Virus record (IMG/VR): IMGVR_UViG_3300023096_000006
Location: 1 to 62,793 of that record
Length of the DNA stretch: 62,793 nucleotides
Direction: 5' to 3' (one strand)
From: a virus
The position numbers and the translations under genes are program-made. This document shows, piece by piece, positions 55,338 through 62,793 of this stretch; the first letter of the stretch is position 1; each line of letters opens with the position of its first letter. A model generated the notes under the pieces. That model was not told where the DNA came from, searched no databases, and saw only the letters and a list, made by a program, of their open reading frames with translations.

Positions 55338-55748
55338 TTAGAACTTGAAAGTTCCGAATACGTCGTTGGCTACAGCGCCCATAGGCGTCAGTAGGTTGGT
55401 AACTCCACCGTTGGCGGAAGAAACCTTAGACAGCTTCAGGATACCGGCGATAACGACGTTGCCCATGTAGGCCTGTCCGTTAACGTCATTTCCTGTTTCG
55501 ACGGACTTACGAAGTACGCCGATTGGAGTACCGGTTCCATCGCCACCACCGTTAGTCCACTTCTCGTACATACGAGTAGAGGTGCGGCGTGCGAGGACGG
55601 TTCCTCCTAGTAGGAGACCCTTACCCGGTGCTAGCTTGACGCCCTTCTGGGTGAAGCCAACGGTCGAGTACAGAATCTCGTCGTTCTGAATGTAGGCACC
55701 ACGACTAAATCCAGCGGCTGGAATGTCGTTACCAATCTGGTCTACCAT
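55338..55748 (-). CDS. Head decoration protein, lambda gpD-like, 136 aa
   Basis: Located between scaffold and capsid genes, the place of lambda D. Sequence features fit: an N-terminal AAGFSRGAYIQNDEILYSTVGFTQKGVKLAPGKGLLLGGTVLARR, GTPIGVLRKSVETGNDVNGQAYMGNVVIAGILKLSKV, and a short C-terminus. gpD trimers stabilise the expanded capsid at threefold points. GGAGAAG precedes the ATG. Confidence 0.83.
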   Translation of the reverse strand: MVDQIGNDIPAAGFSRGAYIQNDEILYSTVGFTQKGVKLAPGKGLLLGGTVLARRTSTRMYEKWTNGGGDGTGTPIGVLRKSVETGNDVNGQAYMGNVVIAGILKLSKVSSANGGVTNLLTPMGAVANDVFGTFKF

Positions 55749-55793
55749 TGTCTTCTCCTTTTAGGGCTGGTAGTAAAGGGACGTGAATTACGC

Positions 55794-56288
55794 TTATAGA
55801 GCGGAGAGGCGAGCGATTTCCTGGGAAACAGTCTCGTCGTGCGCCTCGTCCTTGATGTCTTCACCAAACTCAGCGGAGAGAGAAACAAATGGCTTCTCAG
55901 GCAGAAGCTCCTCGAACAGTTCAGAGTTCGAAAGCAGAAGCTTTAGCTGGGACTCACGCTTGGCTGGGGAAATGAATCCACCCTTAACCAGGCTGTCGAT
56001 ACGAGCCTCGGCCTTGGCAGTTGCGCTCTCCTGGACAAGTGTGTCTACCTTGGCAGATAGGTCAACTCGGTCCTGTGCTAGCTGAGAAACAGCAGATACG
56101 AGGTCTTCAGCCGTTGGGTTCTCACCCTCGGCAGCAGAAAGTCGCAGGACGCCGGTCTCGTTAAGAGCAGTCTGAAGGTCTGCGGAAAGCTTGGCAAGAG
56201 AACCTGCGCCAGCCGCCGCCTTCTGAAGCTCAGGAATGTTGATACCGTGCTCGTCACGTGCGACGGCAATCAGTTCATCGAGTTCCAT
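55794..56288 (-). CDS. Nested scaffold protein, 164 aa
   Basis: Within the protease gene an in-frame ATG at 56288 has a near-perfect AAAGGAGGG seven bases upstream and starts MELDELIAVARDEHG... The protein is helical with a coiled-coil middle (VSAVSQLAQDRVDLSAKVDTLVQESATAKAEARIDSL) and an acidic C-terminus, as scaffolds are. A late-motif copy (56345-56353) lies about 57 bases upstream, inside the protease coding region, so the scaffold has both its own transcript and its own start. The layout corresponds to lambda C/Nu3. Confidence 0.8.
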   Translation of the reverse strand: MELDELIAVARDEHGINIPELQKAAAGAGSLAKLSADLQTALNETGVLRLSAAEGENPTAEDLVSAVSQLAQDRVDLSAKVDTLVQESATAKAEARIDSLVKGGFISPAKRESQLKLLLSNSELFEELLPEKPFVSLSAEFGEDIKDEAHDETVSQEIARLSAL

Positions 56289-56870
56289 TTTGGAACCCTC
56301 CTTTGTGTTATTGGTTGCGGCAGTAAGCAATACGGCCTTAGTTGTACTATCGCTCATACCAGACGCGCTTGCTGCAAGTACTTCTTCAAAGTCATCAAGC
56401 TCAGTCAGGTGAGGTCTATTTGTGATAGCGACGTGAAGAAGCGCAGGACCGGCCTTCTTTCCCGTGCGAGTATCTGTGTAATCCAGGGACAACATGGCAG
56501 AAGCACCAATGAGGGTCTTACCCAGCTTCTCAGCCGCAGCCGCATCGCGTGCATCAATAACGGAGTACAGCTTTCCGTTATCAACTTCCAGTCCGACAAC
56601 CTCACCGATGTTACGGAAAGGGTCTTCGCTGTGAGCGTTGTTGTCTCCCACTACAGGAGTCTGAACGATAGGACAAACCTTGTTGTCGAAGTTCTCGGAA
56701 AGCTTGGCTAGGAATTCATCAGTGATTTCTACCTTGCCGCCCTTGACGCCAGGATAGTGAAGAGTTCCCTTAGACAGAATGTGCTTTCGGAATAGACGAC
56801 CAGACTTGGTGCGGGATAGCGGAATAAAGCTATCGTCCTCACCAGGCACGTAAACAAGTTCGTCGTTCAT
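55794..56870 (-). CDS. Prohead protease fused to scaffold, 358 aa
   Basis: Residues 1-165 resemble the Mu gpI-like prohead protease: SGRLFRKHILSKGTLHYPGVKGGKVEITDEFLAKLSENF, then VCPIVQTPVVGDNNAHSEDPFRNIGEVVGLEVDNGKLYSVIDARD and LLHVAITNRPHLTELDDFEEV (the ALT-x-x-P-like end). A linker (TTKAVLLTAATNNTKEGS) leads to the scaffold part. The protease should cut scaffold and itself before DNA filling. The start codon follows shortly after the late motif at 56874-56885. Confidence 0.83.
   Translation of the reverse strand: MNDELVYVPGEDDSFIPLSRTKSGRLFRKHILSKGTLHYPGVKGGKVEITDEFLAKLSENFDNKVCPIVQTPVVGDNNAHSEDPFRNIGEVVGLEVDNGKLYSVIDARDAAAAEKLGKTLIGASAMLSLDYTDTRTGKKAGPALLHVAITNRPHLTELDDFEEVLAASASGMSDSTTKAVLLTAATNNTKEGSKMELDELIAVARDEHGINIPELQKAAAGAGSLAKLSADLQTALNETGVLRLSAAEGENPTAEDLVSAVSQLAQDRVDLSAKVDTLVQESATAKAEARIDSLVKGGFISPAKRESQLKLLLSNSELFEELLPEKPFVSLSAEFGEDIKDEAHDETVSQEIARLSAL
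56345..56353 (-). promoter_or_regulatory. Internal late motif GCGATAGTA for the nested scaffold
   Basis: GCGATAGTAC inside the protease coding sequence, preceded by ATGA as at several other copies. It would produce a separate mRNA for the nested scaffold and decoration protein. Confidence 0.7.
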
Positions 56871-56873
56871 GTG

Positions 56874-56885
56874 TTCTACTATCGC
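56874..56885 (-). promoter_or_regulatory. Late motif GCGATAGTAGAA before the protease gene
   Basis: It directly follows the TGA of the gene at 56886-57170 and ends only three bases before the protease ATG, so mRNA from it might be leaderless or start slightly downstream. Confidence 0.68.
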
Positions 56886-57170
56886 TCAGTTTTCTTCATA
56901 CTCATCTAGCACGGACTCCAGAACTGCTTCCAGTGACTCTTCGTCACTTTCGAAGTCTGACCAACGTGCCGAGACGCCTGGCGTTCGTCCACTCCAAGTG
57001 TCAAGAACATCCTCCCAGCGAGAGAAGTCCACGTCCTTCAGAACTTTTTCGCCATACGAGCTTGCAATCTTGGCCTGTGGGGCGTAATAATGAGTACCGT
57101 CAGATGCCCAGACACCTACAGGAGCCCCATTCAGCGTGTGATGCACTAGGAACTTAGACACTGAAGCCAT
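56886..57170 (-). CDS. Unknown head-region protein, 94 aa
   Basis: The N-terminal half (MASVSKFLVHHTLNGAPVGVWASDGTHYYAPQAKIASSYG) is beta-rich; the C-terminus is strongly acidic (WSDFESDEESLEAVLESVLDEYEEN). AGAGGGG precedes the ATG, inside the end of the upstream gene. Located between the giant head protein and protease. Acidic tail suggests a small assembly or anti-nuclease factor, but no family recognised. Confidence 0.65.
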   Translation of the reverse strand: MASVSKFLVHHTLNGAPVGVWASDGTHYYAPQAKIASSYGEKVLKDVDFSRWEDVLDTWSGRTPGVSARWSDFESDEESLEAVLESVLDEYEEN

Positions 57171-57468
57171 CCCCTCTCATCTGCGCCTTGTAGGCAGATA
57201 GGTCAGCGGGGGCTAGCTTGCGAAATACCCAGCGTCCTCGGTTTACTGTGTTGACTAGCCAATAGTTGTCCTTTTCCTCAACATCAGTGATGTATAGCTC
57301 ATAGCTCATCGCTGGGTTCGGAAATAGCGTAGTGAAGACAGAGCCGTCTTCACGGTTGTCTGCTACACGTAGGACTGAGCGCGCGTCAATATCAGAGCGC
57401 TCACTGATGGCCTGGAATGCGCCACCAAAGAAGCTCTGGATTCTCTTCTTTAGGTCGTCTGCTTCCAT
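57154..57468 (-). CDS. Unknown head-region protein, 104 aa
   Basis: MEADDLKKRIQSFFGGAFQAISERSDIDARSVLRVADN... then beta strands (FTTLFPNPAMSYELYITDVEEKDNYWLVNTVNRGRWVFRKL). The start overlaps the giant gene's end by 19 bases and the end overlaps the next start, so the three are translated as a coupled set. No known family. Confidence 0.65.
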   Translation of the reverse strand: MEADDLKKRIQSFFGGAFQAISERSDIDARSVLRVADNREDGSVFTTLFPNPAMSYELYITDVEEKDNYWLVNTVNRGRWVFRKLAPADLSAYKAQMRGDGFSV

Positions 57469-60400
57469 GTCTCTTTCACCTTCTGAATGCTGGCCTGGAG
57501 ATTCATTCTCATGACCAAGCGCTCCTCAATAGGAAGTCCTCGAATTGTTTCCAGTCCAAGGGCCTTCAACTTCTGAATCTGTGCCTCACGCTTAGACTGG
57601 TCGCCTTCCTCGAAGACGATGAACTCAACGCCGTCCAGAACTGTAGCCATGTGAGGTGTCATCAACTCACCGCCTGCACCCATGTGATTGTCAATAAGGT
57701 CCATGAGGTCAGACTGTGTATCACTCTTACGAGAGTCAAGCTTACCGTACTGGTCACCTGTCAGAACGTATGTTCTAGTTCTGAGCATAAGACGTGGGCT
57801 GAGCACGTAGTTGTAGTGCTGCAATCCCGATGCGTCTACCAGACGGGTGTAAATCTGGTGGGACGCACCGTTGTTCTGGTCAGAGATTGGAGAGCTACTT
57901 CCGTATCCTCCACCAGTGAAAATCTTTCCAAGCTGGCGAATACGCTCTTCTCCACCAAGAAGTCCACCGTGCTCAATCTCATCCAGGTTTCCAGCCGTGT
58001 TACCGGAGGAGTGGCCCAGCCAGGCGTTACGCTCCATGAGTTCATCGAACGTCACATCAAAGCGCTCCCAGTAAGGCTTACCGGTCGAGAGGTCAGGGTC
58101 CTGAATGTTCTGGTGGTCAAACTTAGGCAAGTAGCCTTCGGTGTCCACAAGCTTGGTGACCTTCTCAGCGAACTGCGTAGACCACAGGTCACGCCAGTAT
58201 TGAACTTCCTCGTCGGGAGTCATGGAAGCTGACAGGTTCTCCAGGAACTGGTTCTCCTTGCCTCCTACTTCCTTGACCTTCTTCTTCATCTCGGAATAGA
58301 CCTTGAAGAACTTTTCGCTCTTCGCACCTTCGTGGTTACGGTTCTCCAGGATGGAGTACATTTCACGCCAGTAGGTAAGCTCAGCGTCCGTGTGGTCGGC
58401 TGCATGGTTGTCAATGCCCATGACTGACATGAACTCCTGAATGCGCGCCATAGAGGCGGCTACAGCCGTTGGCTCACCCGTGTTAGGGATGTGGAACGAC
58501 AGCTTTCCGTGCTGACCCCTAGACGTGTTTGTGTGGTCAGCGTTGCGCCAGTAAATCTTCTCTCCTGTAGGAAGAGTCGCCTGGAACTCCTGACCTTCCG
58601 CACCGGAGGAAACAGAGGCGTAGTTCACTACCTTGACGTTTGTCTTGGGGTCGTGGGTTCCGTGCTTCTCGTGCGTGTAGCTGTTCTTGGTAAAGACAGC
58701 GCCCAGCGGTGTACCATCCTCTTCAGGCGTGTCGATACCCAGACTGCTCGTGTATCCCTCAGACTTCAGCGCAGAAATCTCGTCGCCCGAAAGCTCCTGA
58801 AGTGAGACTCCGCTTTCGTTAGAGACAAGCCACTTACCTTGCGCCATTGATACCAGCTTGGTAGTACCGTCGCTACTCGTCAGAATCTCTGTCTGCGCCG
58901 CTGGAGCGATAGTCGTGTAAGCGTTGACGACAGGAGCCTTCTCCTGCTTGTCATACGCGTTCTTGACAAGCGTGTACTTCTCGCTGTAGTACTCCAGCAT
59001 GAGCTTGTACTGGGGCAAGTGCTCCATAGGTACGGTACGTCCGGTCTTGAACTTGTAGGCGTCCAGACCATTAGCAGACGAATTGGACTGAAGGGTTGAG
59101 GACCACTCCGCAAGCTCATTAGTAATGAACTCCATATTGGCATCGAATTCGCCAATGGTGCTCGCGTTGTAAGCCTTGTCGTCAAAGTGCTGGTTGACGG
59201 TCTTGGCAGCGGAGATAAGAGAGTTCTGGTATGTATCGTAGTTGGCGAAAGAAGTAGAAACCACCTGAGGCGCAGACTCTCCCGCGTACTTTGTGAAGAA
59301 CGCCAGAGCTTCTTCCTGAGCCTTAGGCGCAAGATAAGCCTCTCCCATTACCTGCTGAGAACCGGTTTCGTCCTGCTCATTCCAAACCAGAACCGTTCCA
59401 CCGATAACCTGTGAACCACCAATCATGGCGGTCTTACCAGATGCCTTGGACTGGAATACCTGCTCGTGAAGCTCAGGGCTGTCCATACCGGAGATAATGC
59501 CCTCAGCCAAGGCAGGAACAACTACCTCAGGTGGCTCTCCGTAGCCTGCCTTCTTGTAAAGCACGGCCCACTCGGACTCAACCTTTTCAACCAGCTTGCT
59601 CTTCTGGTCGGCAAAAGCGGCCTTCAATCCCTCGACATCCTGGGAAACGGTCTTCCCGTCAATCTGGTAGCCGATGGTCCAAGAAGGACGGTTAGCCGAA
59701 CCTTCCTCAATGAGCTTGAAGAACTTCTCGTTATCGGCCTTCTGCATCCGGCGAGCCGTCTTCAGGAGCTTGTTGTAGGCGGCATCCATCGTCTCCTTAG
59801 AAACGTCGCCATGGCTAATTGCGTCATACAGACGCGTGTAGATAGAGAGGTTTCCATCGGGAGCGTCGTGGTTCCAGTCCACAACACCGTAGTCCTTGAA
59901 AGAGCGGGCCTTGTCGATACCTACAACGTTTCCAAAAGAGGTCACAATGGCGTTATCAGCCTTCGTGTCATCATTCTGGAGAAGCCAATCCAGCATGTGC
60001 TCACCCTCGATGTCAGCAAGCATCGTTGGAGAGATTGTGGAGTAGTCGAACCCCGTAAGGTCGCCAATGCCGTCCACCTTGGACTGCAACTGCATGTAGT
60101 GACCGTCCTGGTTGACAAGCTTGCTGTTGGCCGTCTTAAAGCCAAAGGCACGACCAATCAGGTTACCGGCGTGCTCAATCTCCAGACGGTAGTTAGAAAG
60201 CTGGTCTTCGTAGTCCCACCACTTGGCGTAGAACTTGTTTCCGAACTGGTCGGTGTAGTACGCGCCAGGATGTGAACCCTTAGTCTGTCCAGCTTCCTTG
60301 GTGTAAACCGGAATCAGCTTCTCAGCCTCATAGGCTTCGTGCTTTACCTGGAAGTACTGCTTCACAACAGCCAGAGCAGTAGCCTTCTTGTAAGACTCTC

Positions 60401-62793
60401 CCCAGGATTCCCAGTCTTCCGTCATCCCCCAGGTGTCCTTACCGTACGTCTCGGCATTGGCCTGAAGTTCAGGGATGCTGTCCTTGTTGTCGTTGAACCA
60501 GTCGAAGGCAGCAACCTTTCCGCCATAGCCGTCCCACTGTGTGGGGAAGTCCGTGTCCTGGAAGTACTTGTCGTAAGACTTGACAGGCTTAACGTCATCT
60601 GTCCAGCTAAGTGGCGGGCTCTTTGGCTCTGCCCCCTGCGCGGCAAGCTGCTTCGCGTGTGAGGAGTAGGAGTCAACAGTCTCCTTGTCACCAGTAAGGT
60701 GAGCGATTGCCCAAGCGTGCTTCTGTGAACCGGTGAGATAAGTAGGATTTTGCATTTGCGCCTTGATGAGGTAGTTGTTTGTCTCGTCCATGGACCAATC
60801 AAGTCCAGGGTCCGACCATGTACCCTCTACCTTTACACCAGCGGGCAGTTCTCCCGCAACTGCTGCGCCCCACTTGACGTTGTGAGTTTCCGAATTGTCT
60901 GGGTAACCTGGGTGCGCGTAGCCCTGAGGAAGAGACTTTCCAGAAGACACAGCGGCGTTGAACTCGACGTTGTAGGCCTGCTTGAAGTTTCCGGCCTTCA
61001 CATAAGAAGCCCAGTTCAACTTCTGCTGCTTGTCCATCGTTCCAGGAAGCTGACCGATGACCTTACCGTCGCCAAACATCGCTGAAATTGTCTTTACGAC
61101 CTGTGTCGCTTCAGACGCTGACGCGTAGTAATAGTTGGGCACGGCAAAAGACACCAAGCCCTCAGGAGGAAGCGCGTACCCAAGCTCGTCATAGTTGAAG
61201 AGCTTCGTCGTATCTACATCAGGAACAGTCGTGTCCAGAGAATCCAACGTAGCGTCAATGTGCTCAGAGAAGTACTTCTTGACATTGGCAGGCGTGTACT
61301 CGTCATATACCTCTAGAAGCTTAGCCTTTCCAAGAACAGCATCCATGCCTCCCAGGCCAGCATTCTTCAACACAGTTCCAACAGACGTGTCACCAGTCTC
61401 CGAAAGGAACTTCTTTGCCTTCAAAAGCGTGATGGCATCTGTCCCGGCTCCGAACCAGTACAGGTTTCCTGAGTAGTTCTTAGGCAGCACAGAAGTACCC
61501 GTAGAGTCCAACAGCTTTCCCGTAAGGAATTTCGTCTTCAGAGAAGCCTTCGTGACCTTAACGGAATCTTCCTGGCCCAGACTTTCAATCCTGTACTTGT
61601 TCAAGTACCAGCCTTTTAGGTAACCTTCTGTTCCACTATCCGACTTCCAGGTACCATCTTCCTGCTTCGTAATAACGTCAGCAAAGTACTTAGACGAAAC
61701 TTGCGAGCCCACCGGTGCGGTATCTACAAAGGTGGAATCAGGCTTCTGGCCTAGCTTGTATTCTCCCCAAGAGGACTTAGGCTTCGTGTGAGAAACCTCA
61801 GCGCCAGCAACCTCGAATACCTGAGCCTTAGGACTTGTAGGAACGCCTAGGAAGTACTTACCATCAGGAAGCTGACTGATGTCTCCGACACTCTTCTTGG
61901 TAGAAGGAGATGTAGATAGGGATTCCTCAGTGCTGACCTTCGGTGGACCTACCTTGTCAATGGCATAGATGTTGAAGCCTTCGTCCCACTTCTTCTTGAC
62001 GCCAGCAACATCCAGTGCAGTCGTCTTACCGGCAAGGCCAGCGTAGACGCCCGTACCGTCTTCGTTGATGAAGAGAGCGGTCTTTCCACCCTTCAGGTAC
62101 TTTCCGGGCTGTAGCTTGTGTGGGTTCTGAGGTTCAGGGAAACTCTCATAGAGGTCTGGTACATCCTTGAGAGCATCAGCCATGTCTCCATCAGAAAGAA
62201 CCCAAGAAGAGTTGTCATTCAGAGCATATGCAGTGTAGGAGCCATTCGCCATTTTCTGGTAAACAATGACACCCGACTTGTGCTTGAAGACTGTCAAACC
62301 AGACATGCTGTTCAGGTCTTCAGCGGTCAGTGTCTTGCTCTGCTCAACACCTACCTGCTCAGCGGCAGACTCAGGAGCTTGCGTGTACTCCTGCTCGCTG
62401 TACTCAATGTCTGGAGATTCAGCCTCAACACCAGGAGCATCTTCCTTGTGCACTTCTCCTGGTGCAGCGTCGTACTTGACCGTTCCCATCTTGAAGAACG
62501 TCTTGAACTCGGGAGGTTCCCACGTGGAGTTCATATTAGGTTCGCCGTCAGGGTTGATGAAGTTCCAGTTCTCAGACTTCTTGATGAACTTAGTGCCATT
62601 TACACTGATGGTCGTGTCCAGGGGAAGGCTGTCTAGAGAATCTTCGTCTGGAAGATTATCTCCCTGCACGTAAGAAACCTCTGGAAGGTCTACTTCTGGA
62701 GTATCTTCAGGCCCACTCTTGTACGTAACGAACTTGCTCTTAATAGCGCCACCGAAAGAATTCGAACTGATTCCCTTGGCTCCATCCACAGCA
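57450..62793 (-). CDS. Giant head-associated protein with kinase-like and ADP-ribosyltransferase-like regions, 5' partial
   Basis: The frame is open to the window edge; at least 1779 residues are present, N-terminus missing. Residues 1-450 hold repeated small beta modules (LQPGKYLKGGKTALFINEDGTGVY; LPDGKYFLGVP). Near 836-965 is a kinase/HipA/PI3K-like pattern: GAYYTDQFGNKFYAKWW (Lys), LEIEHAGNLIGRAFG (Glu), LLQNDDTKADNAIV (catalytic D..N) and VVGIDKARSF (metal Asp). Near 1590-1685, HSSGNTAGNLDEIEHGGLL, NGASHQIYTRL and LMLRTRTYVLTGDQYGKL resemble ADP-ribosyltransferase/DarT-like folds. Position upstream of the protease suggests a virion head protein, possibly injected with DNA. Enzyme roles are inferences. 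Confidence 0.75.
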   Translation of the reverse strand, partial: AVDGAKGISSNSFGGAIKSKFVTYKSGPEDTPEVDLPEVSYVQGDNLPDEDSLDSLPLDTTISVNGTKFIKKSENWNFINPDGEPNMNSTWEPPEFKTFFKMGTVKYDAAPGEVHKEDAPGVEAESPDIEYSEQEYTQAPESAAEQVGVEQSKTLTAEDLNSMSGLTVFKHKSGVIVYQKMANGSYTAYALNDNSSWVLSDGDMADALKDVPDLYESFPEPQNPHKLQPGKYLKGGKTALFINEDGTGVYAGLAGKTTALDVAGVKKKWDEGFNIYAIDKVGPPKVSTEESLSTSPSTKKSVGDISQLPDGKYFLGVPTSPKAQVFEVAGAEVSHTKPKSSWGEYKLGQKPDSTFVDTAPVGSQVSSKYFADVITKQEDGTWKSDSGTEGYLKGWYLNKYRIESLGQEDSVKVTKASLKTKFLTGKLLDSTGTSVLPKNYSGNLYWFGAGTDAITLLKAKKFLSETGDTSVGTVLKNAGLGGMDAVLGKAKLLEVYDEYTPANVKKYFSEHIDATLDSLDTTVPDVDTTKLFNYDELGYALPPEGLVSFAVPNYYYASASEATQVVKTISAMFGDGKVIGQLPGTMDKQQKLNWASYVKAGNFKQAYNVEFNAAVSSGKSLPQGYAHPGYPDNSETHNVKWGAAVAGELPAGVKVEGTWSDPGLDWSMDETNNYLIKAQMQNPTYLTGSQKHAWAIAHLTGDKETVDSYSSHAKQLAAQGAEPKSPPLSWTDDVKPVKSYDKYFQDTDFPTQWDGYGGKVAAFDWFNDNKDSIPELQANAETYGKDTWGMTEDWESWGESYKKATALAVVKQYFQVKHEAYEAEKLIPVYTKEAGQTKGSHPGAYYTDQFGNKFYAKWWDYEDQLSNYRLEIEHAGNLIGRAFGFKTANSKLVNQDGHYMQLQSKVDGIGDLTGFDYSTISPTMLADIEGEHMLDWLLQNDDTKADNAIVTSFGNVVGIDKARSFKDYGVVDWNHDAPDGNLSIYTRLYDAISHGDVSKETMDAAYNKLLKTARRMQKADNEKFFKLIEEGSANRPSWTIGYQIDGKTVSQDVEGLKAAFADQKSKLVEKVESEWAVLYKKAGYGEPPEVVVPALAEGIISGMDSPELHEQVFQSKASGKTAMIGGSQVIGGTVLVWNEQDETGSQQVMGEAYLAPKAQEEALAFFTKYAGESAPQVVSTSFANYDTYQNSLISAAKTVNQHFDDKAYNASTIGEFDANMEFITNELAEWSSTLQSNSSANGLDAYKFKTGRTVPMEHLPQYKLMLEYYSEKYTLVKNAYDKQEKAPVVNAYTTIAPAAQTEILTSSDGTTKLVSMAQGKWLVSNESGVSLQELSGDEISALKSEGYTSSLGIDTPEEDGTPLGAVFTKNSYTHEKHGTHDPKTNVKVVNYASVSSGAEGQEFQATLPTGEKIYWRNADHTNTSRGQHGKLSFHIPNTGEPTAVAASMARIQEFMSVMGIDNHAADHTDAELTYWREMYSILENRNHEGAKSEKFFKVYSEMKKKVKEVGGKENQFLENLSASMTPDEEVQYWRDLWSTQFAEKVTKLVDTEGYLPKFDHQNIQDPDLSTGKPYWERFDVTFDELMERNAWLGHSSGNTAGNLDEIEHGGLLGGEERIRQLGKIFTGGGYGSSSPISDQNNGASHQIYTRLVDASGLQHYNYVLSPRLMLRTRTYVLTGDQYGKLDSRKSDTQSDLMDLIDNHMGAGGELMTPHMATVLDGVEFIVFEEGDQSKREAQIQKLKALGLETIRGLPIEERLVMRMNLQASIQKVKETWKQTT

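Noticed and set aside
1-62793. CRISPR arrays, insertion sequences, integrase or attachment sites
   Set aside because: No regularly spaced repeats, transposase, integrase or terminal inverted repeats were seen. The endonuclease VII-like gene is the only candidate mobile gene.

Overview
The window is a leftward-transcribed segment of a large tailed double-stranded DNA bacteriophage genome. I found no convincing gene on the + strand; long + strand frames are shadows of minus-strand genes. The mid-50s GC content (judged by eye), ThyX, a metazoan-free bacterial gene set, GTG/TTG starts and probable leaderless transcripts suggest an actinobacterial host, but the host is not proven. The tail module (tape measure of about 1715 residues, major tail tube protein, frameshifted tail chaperones) indicates a long-tailed siphovirus. 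Integrase, repressor, terminase, portal and endolysin genes were not seen; the right edge cuts through a giant head gene, so portal and terminase probably lie beyond it.

Reading in transcription order (right to left): 62793-53349 is the head module, with a giant head-associated protein, two small proteins, protease with nested scaffold, decoration protein, major capsid protein and a coiled-coil protein. 53340-48411 holds the head-tail connector genes, interrupted by a large tail fibre, a small helical protein and a glutaredoxin. 48381-45349 has a glycosyltransferase, a small Cys protein, the tail tube gene and the -1 frameshifted chaperone pair. 45321-28235 holds the tape measure, distal tail protein, tail hub, three adhesin/fibre proteins (one with an SGNH-hydrolase domain) and a holin-like gene. 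28145-27046 is a membrane/coiled-coil cassette that may belong to lysis.

27039-5442 is the DNA-metabolism and regulation half: SNF2-type helicase, sigma-28-like factor, MazG/HisE-type pyrophosphohydrolase, DnaB-type helicase, ThyX, VWA protein, zinc-binding proteins, primase-type zinc finger protein, a second sigma-like regulator, HAD phosphatase, clamp-loader-like delta and delta-prime proteins, family A DNA polymerase, ssDNA-binding protein, RuvC-like nuclease, RecA and a DUF932-like protein. 4850-2312 is an array of 14 tRNA genes with an endonuclease VII-like gene inserted. 2184-191 carries a metallophosphoesterase and small genes.

Two promoter systems are visible. Early/middle genes and tRNAs have TTGACA / TATAAT-like promoters, most with GGCG or GCCG directly before the -10. 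Late structural genes carry a different short element, GCGATAGTAGAA on the minus strand, seen ten times, mostly at the junction before a capsid, scaffold, tail tube, tape measure, connector or lysis gene. The element resembles the -10 of sigma-28-class promoters (GCCGATAA) and the phage encodes a sigma-28-like protein, so a phage-made sigma factor driving a single-element late promoter is the leading hypothesis of this annotation.
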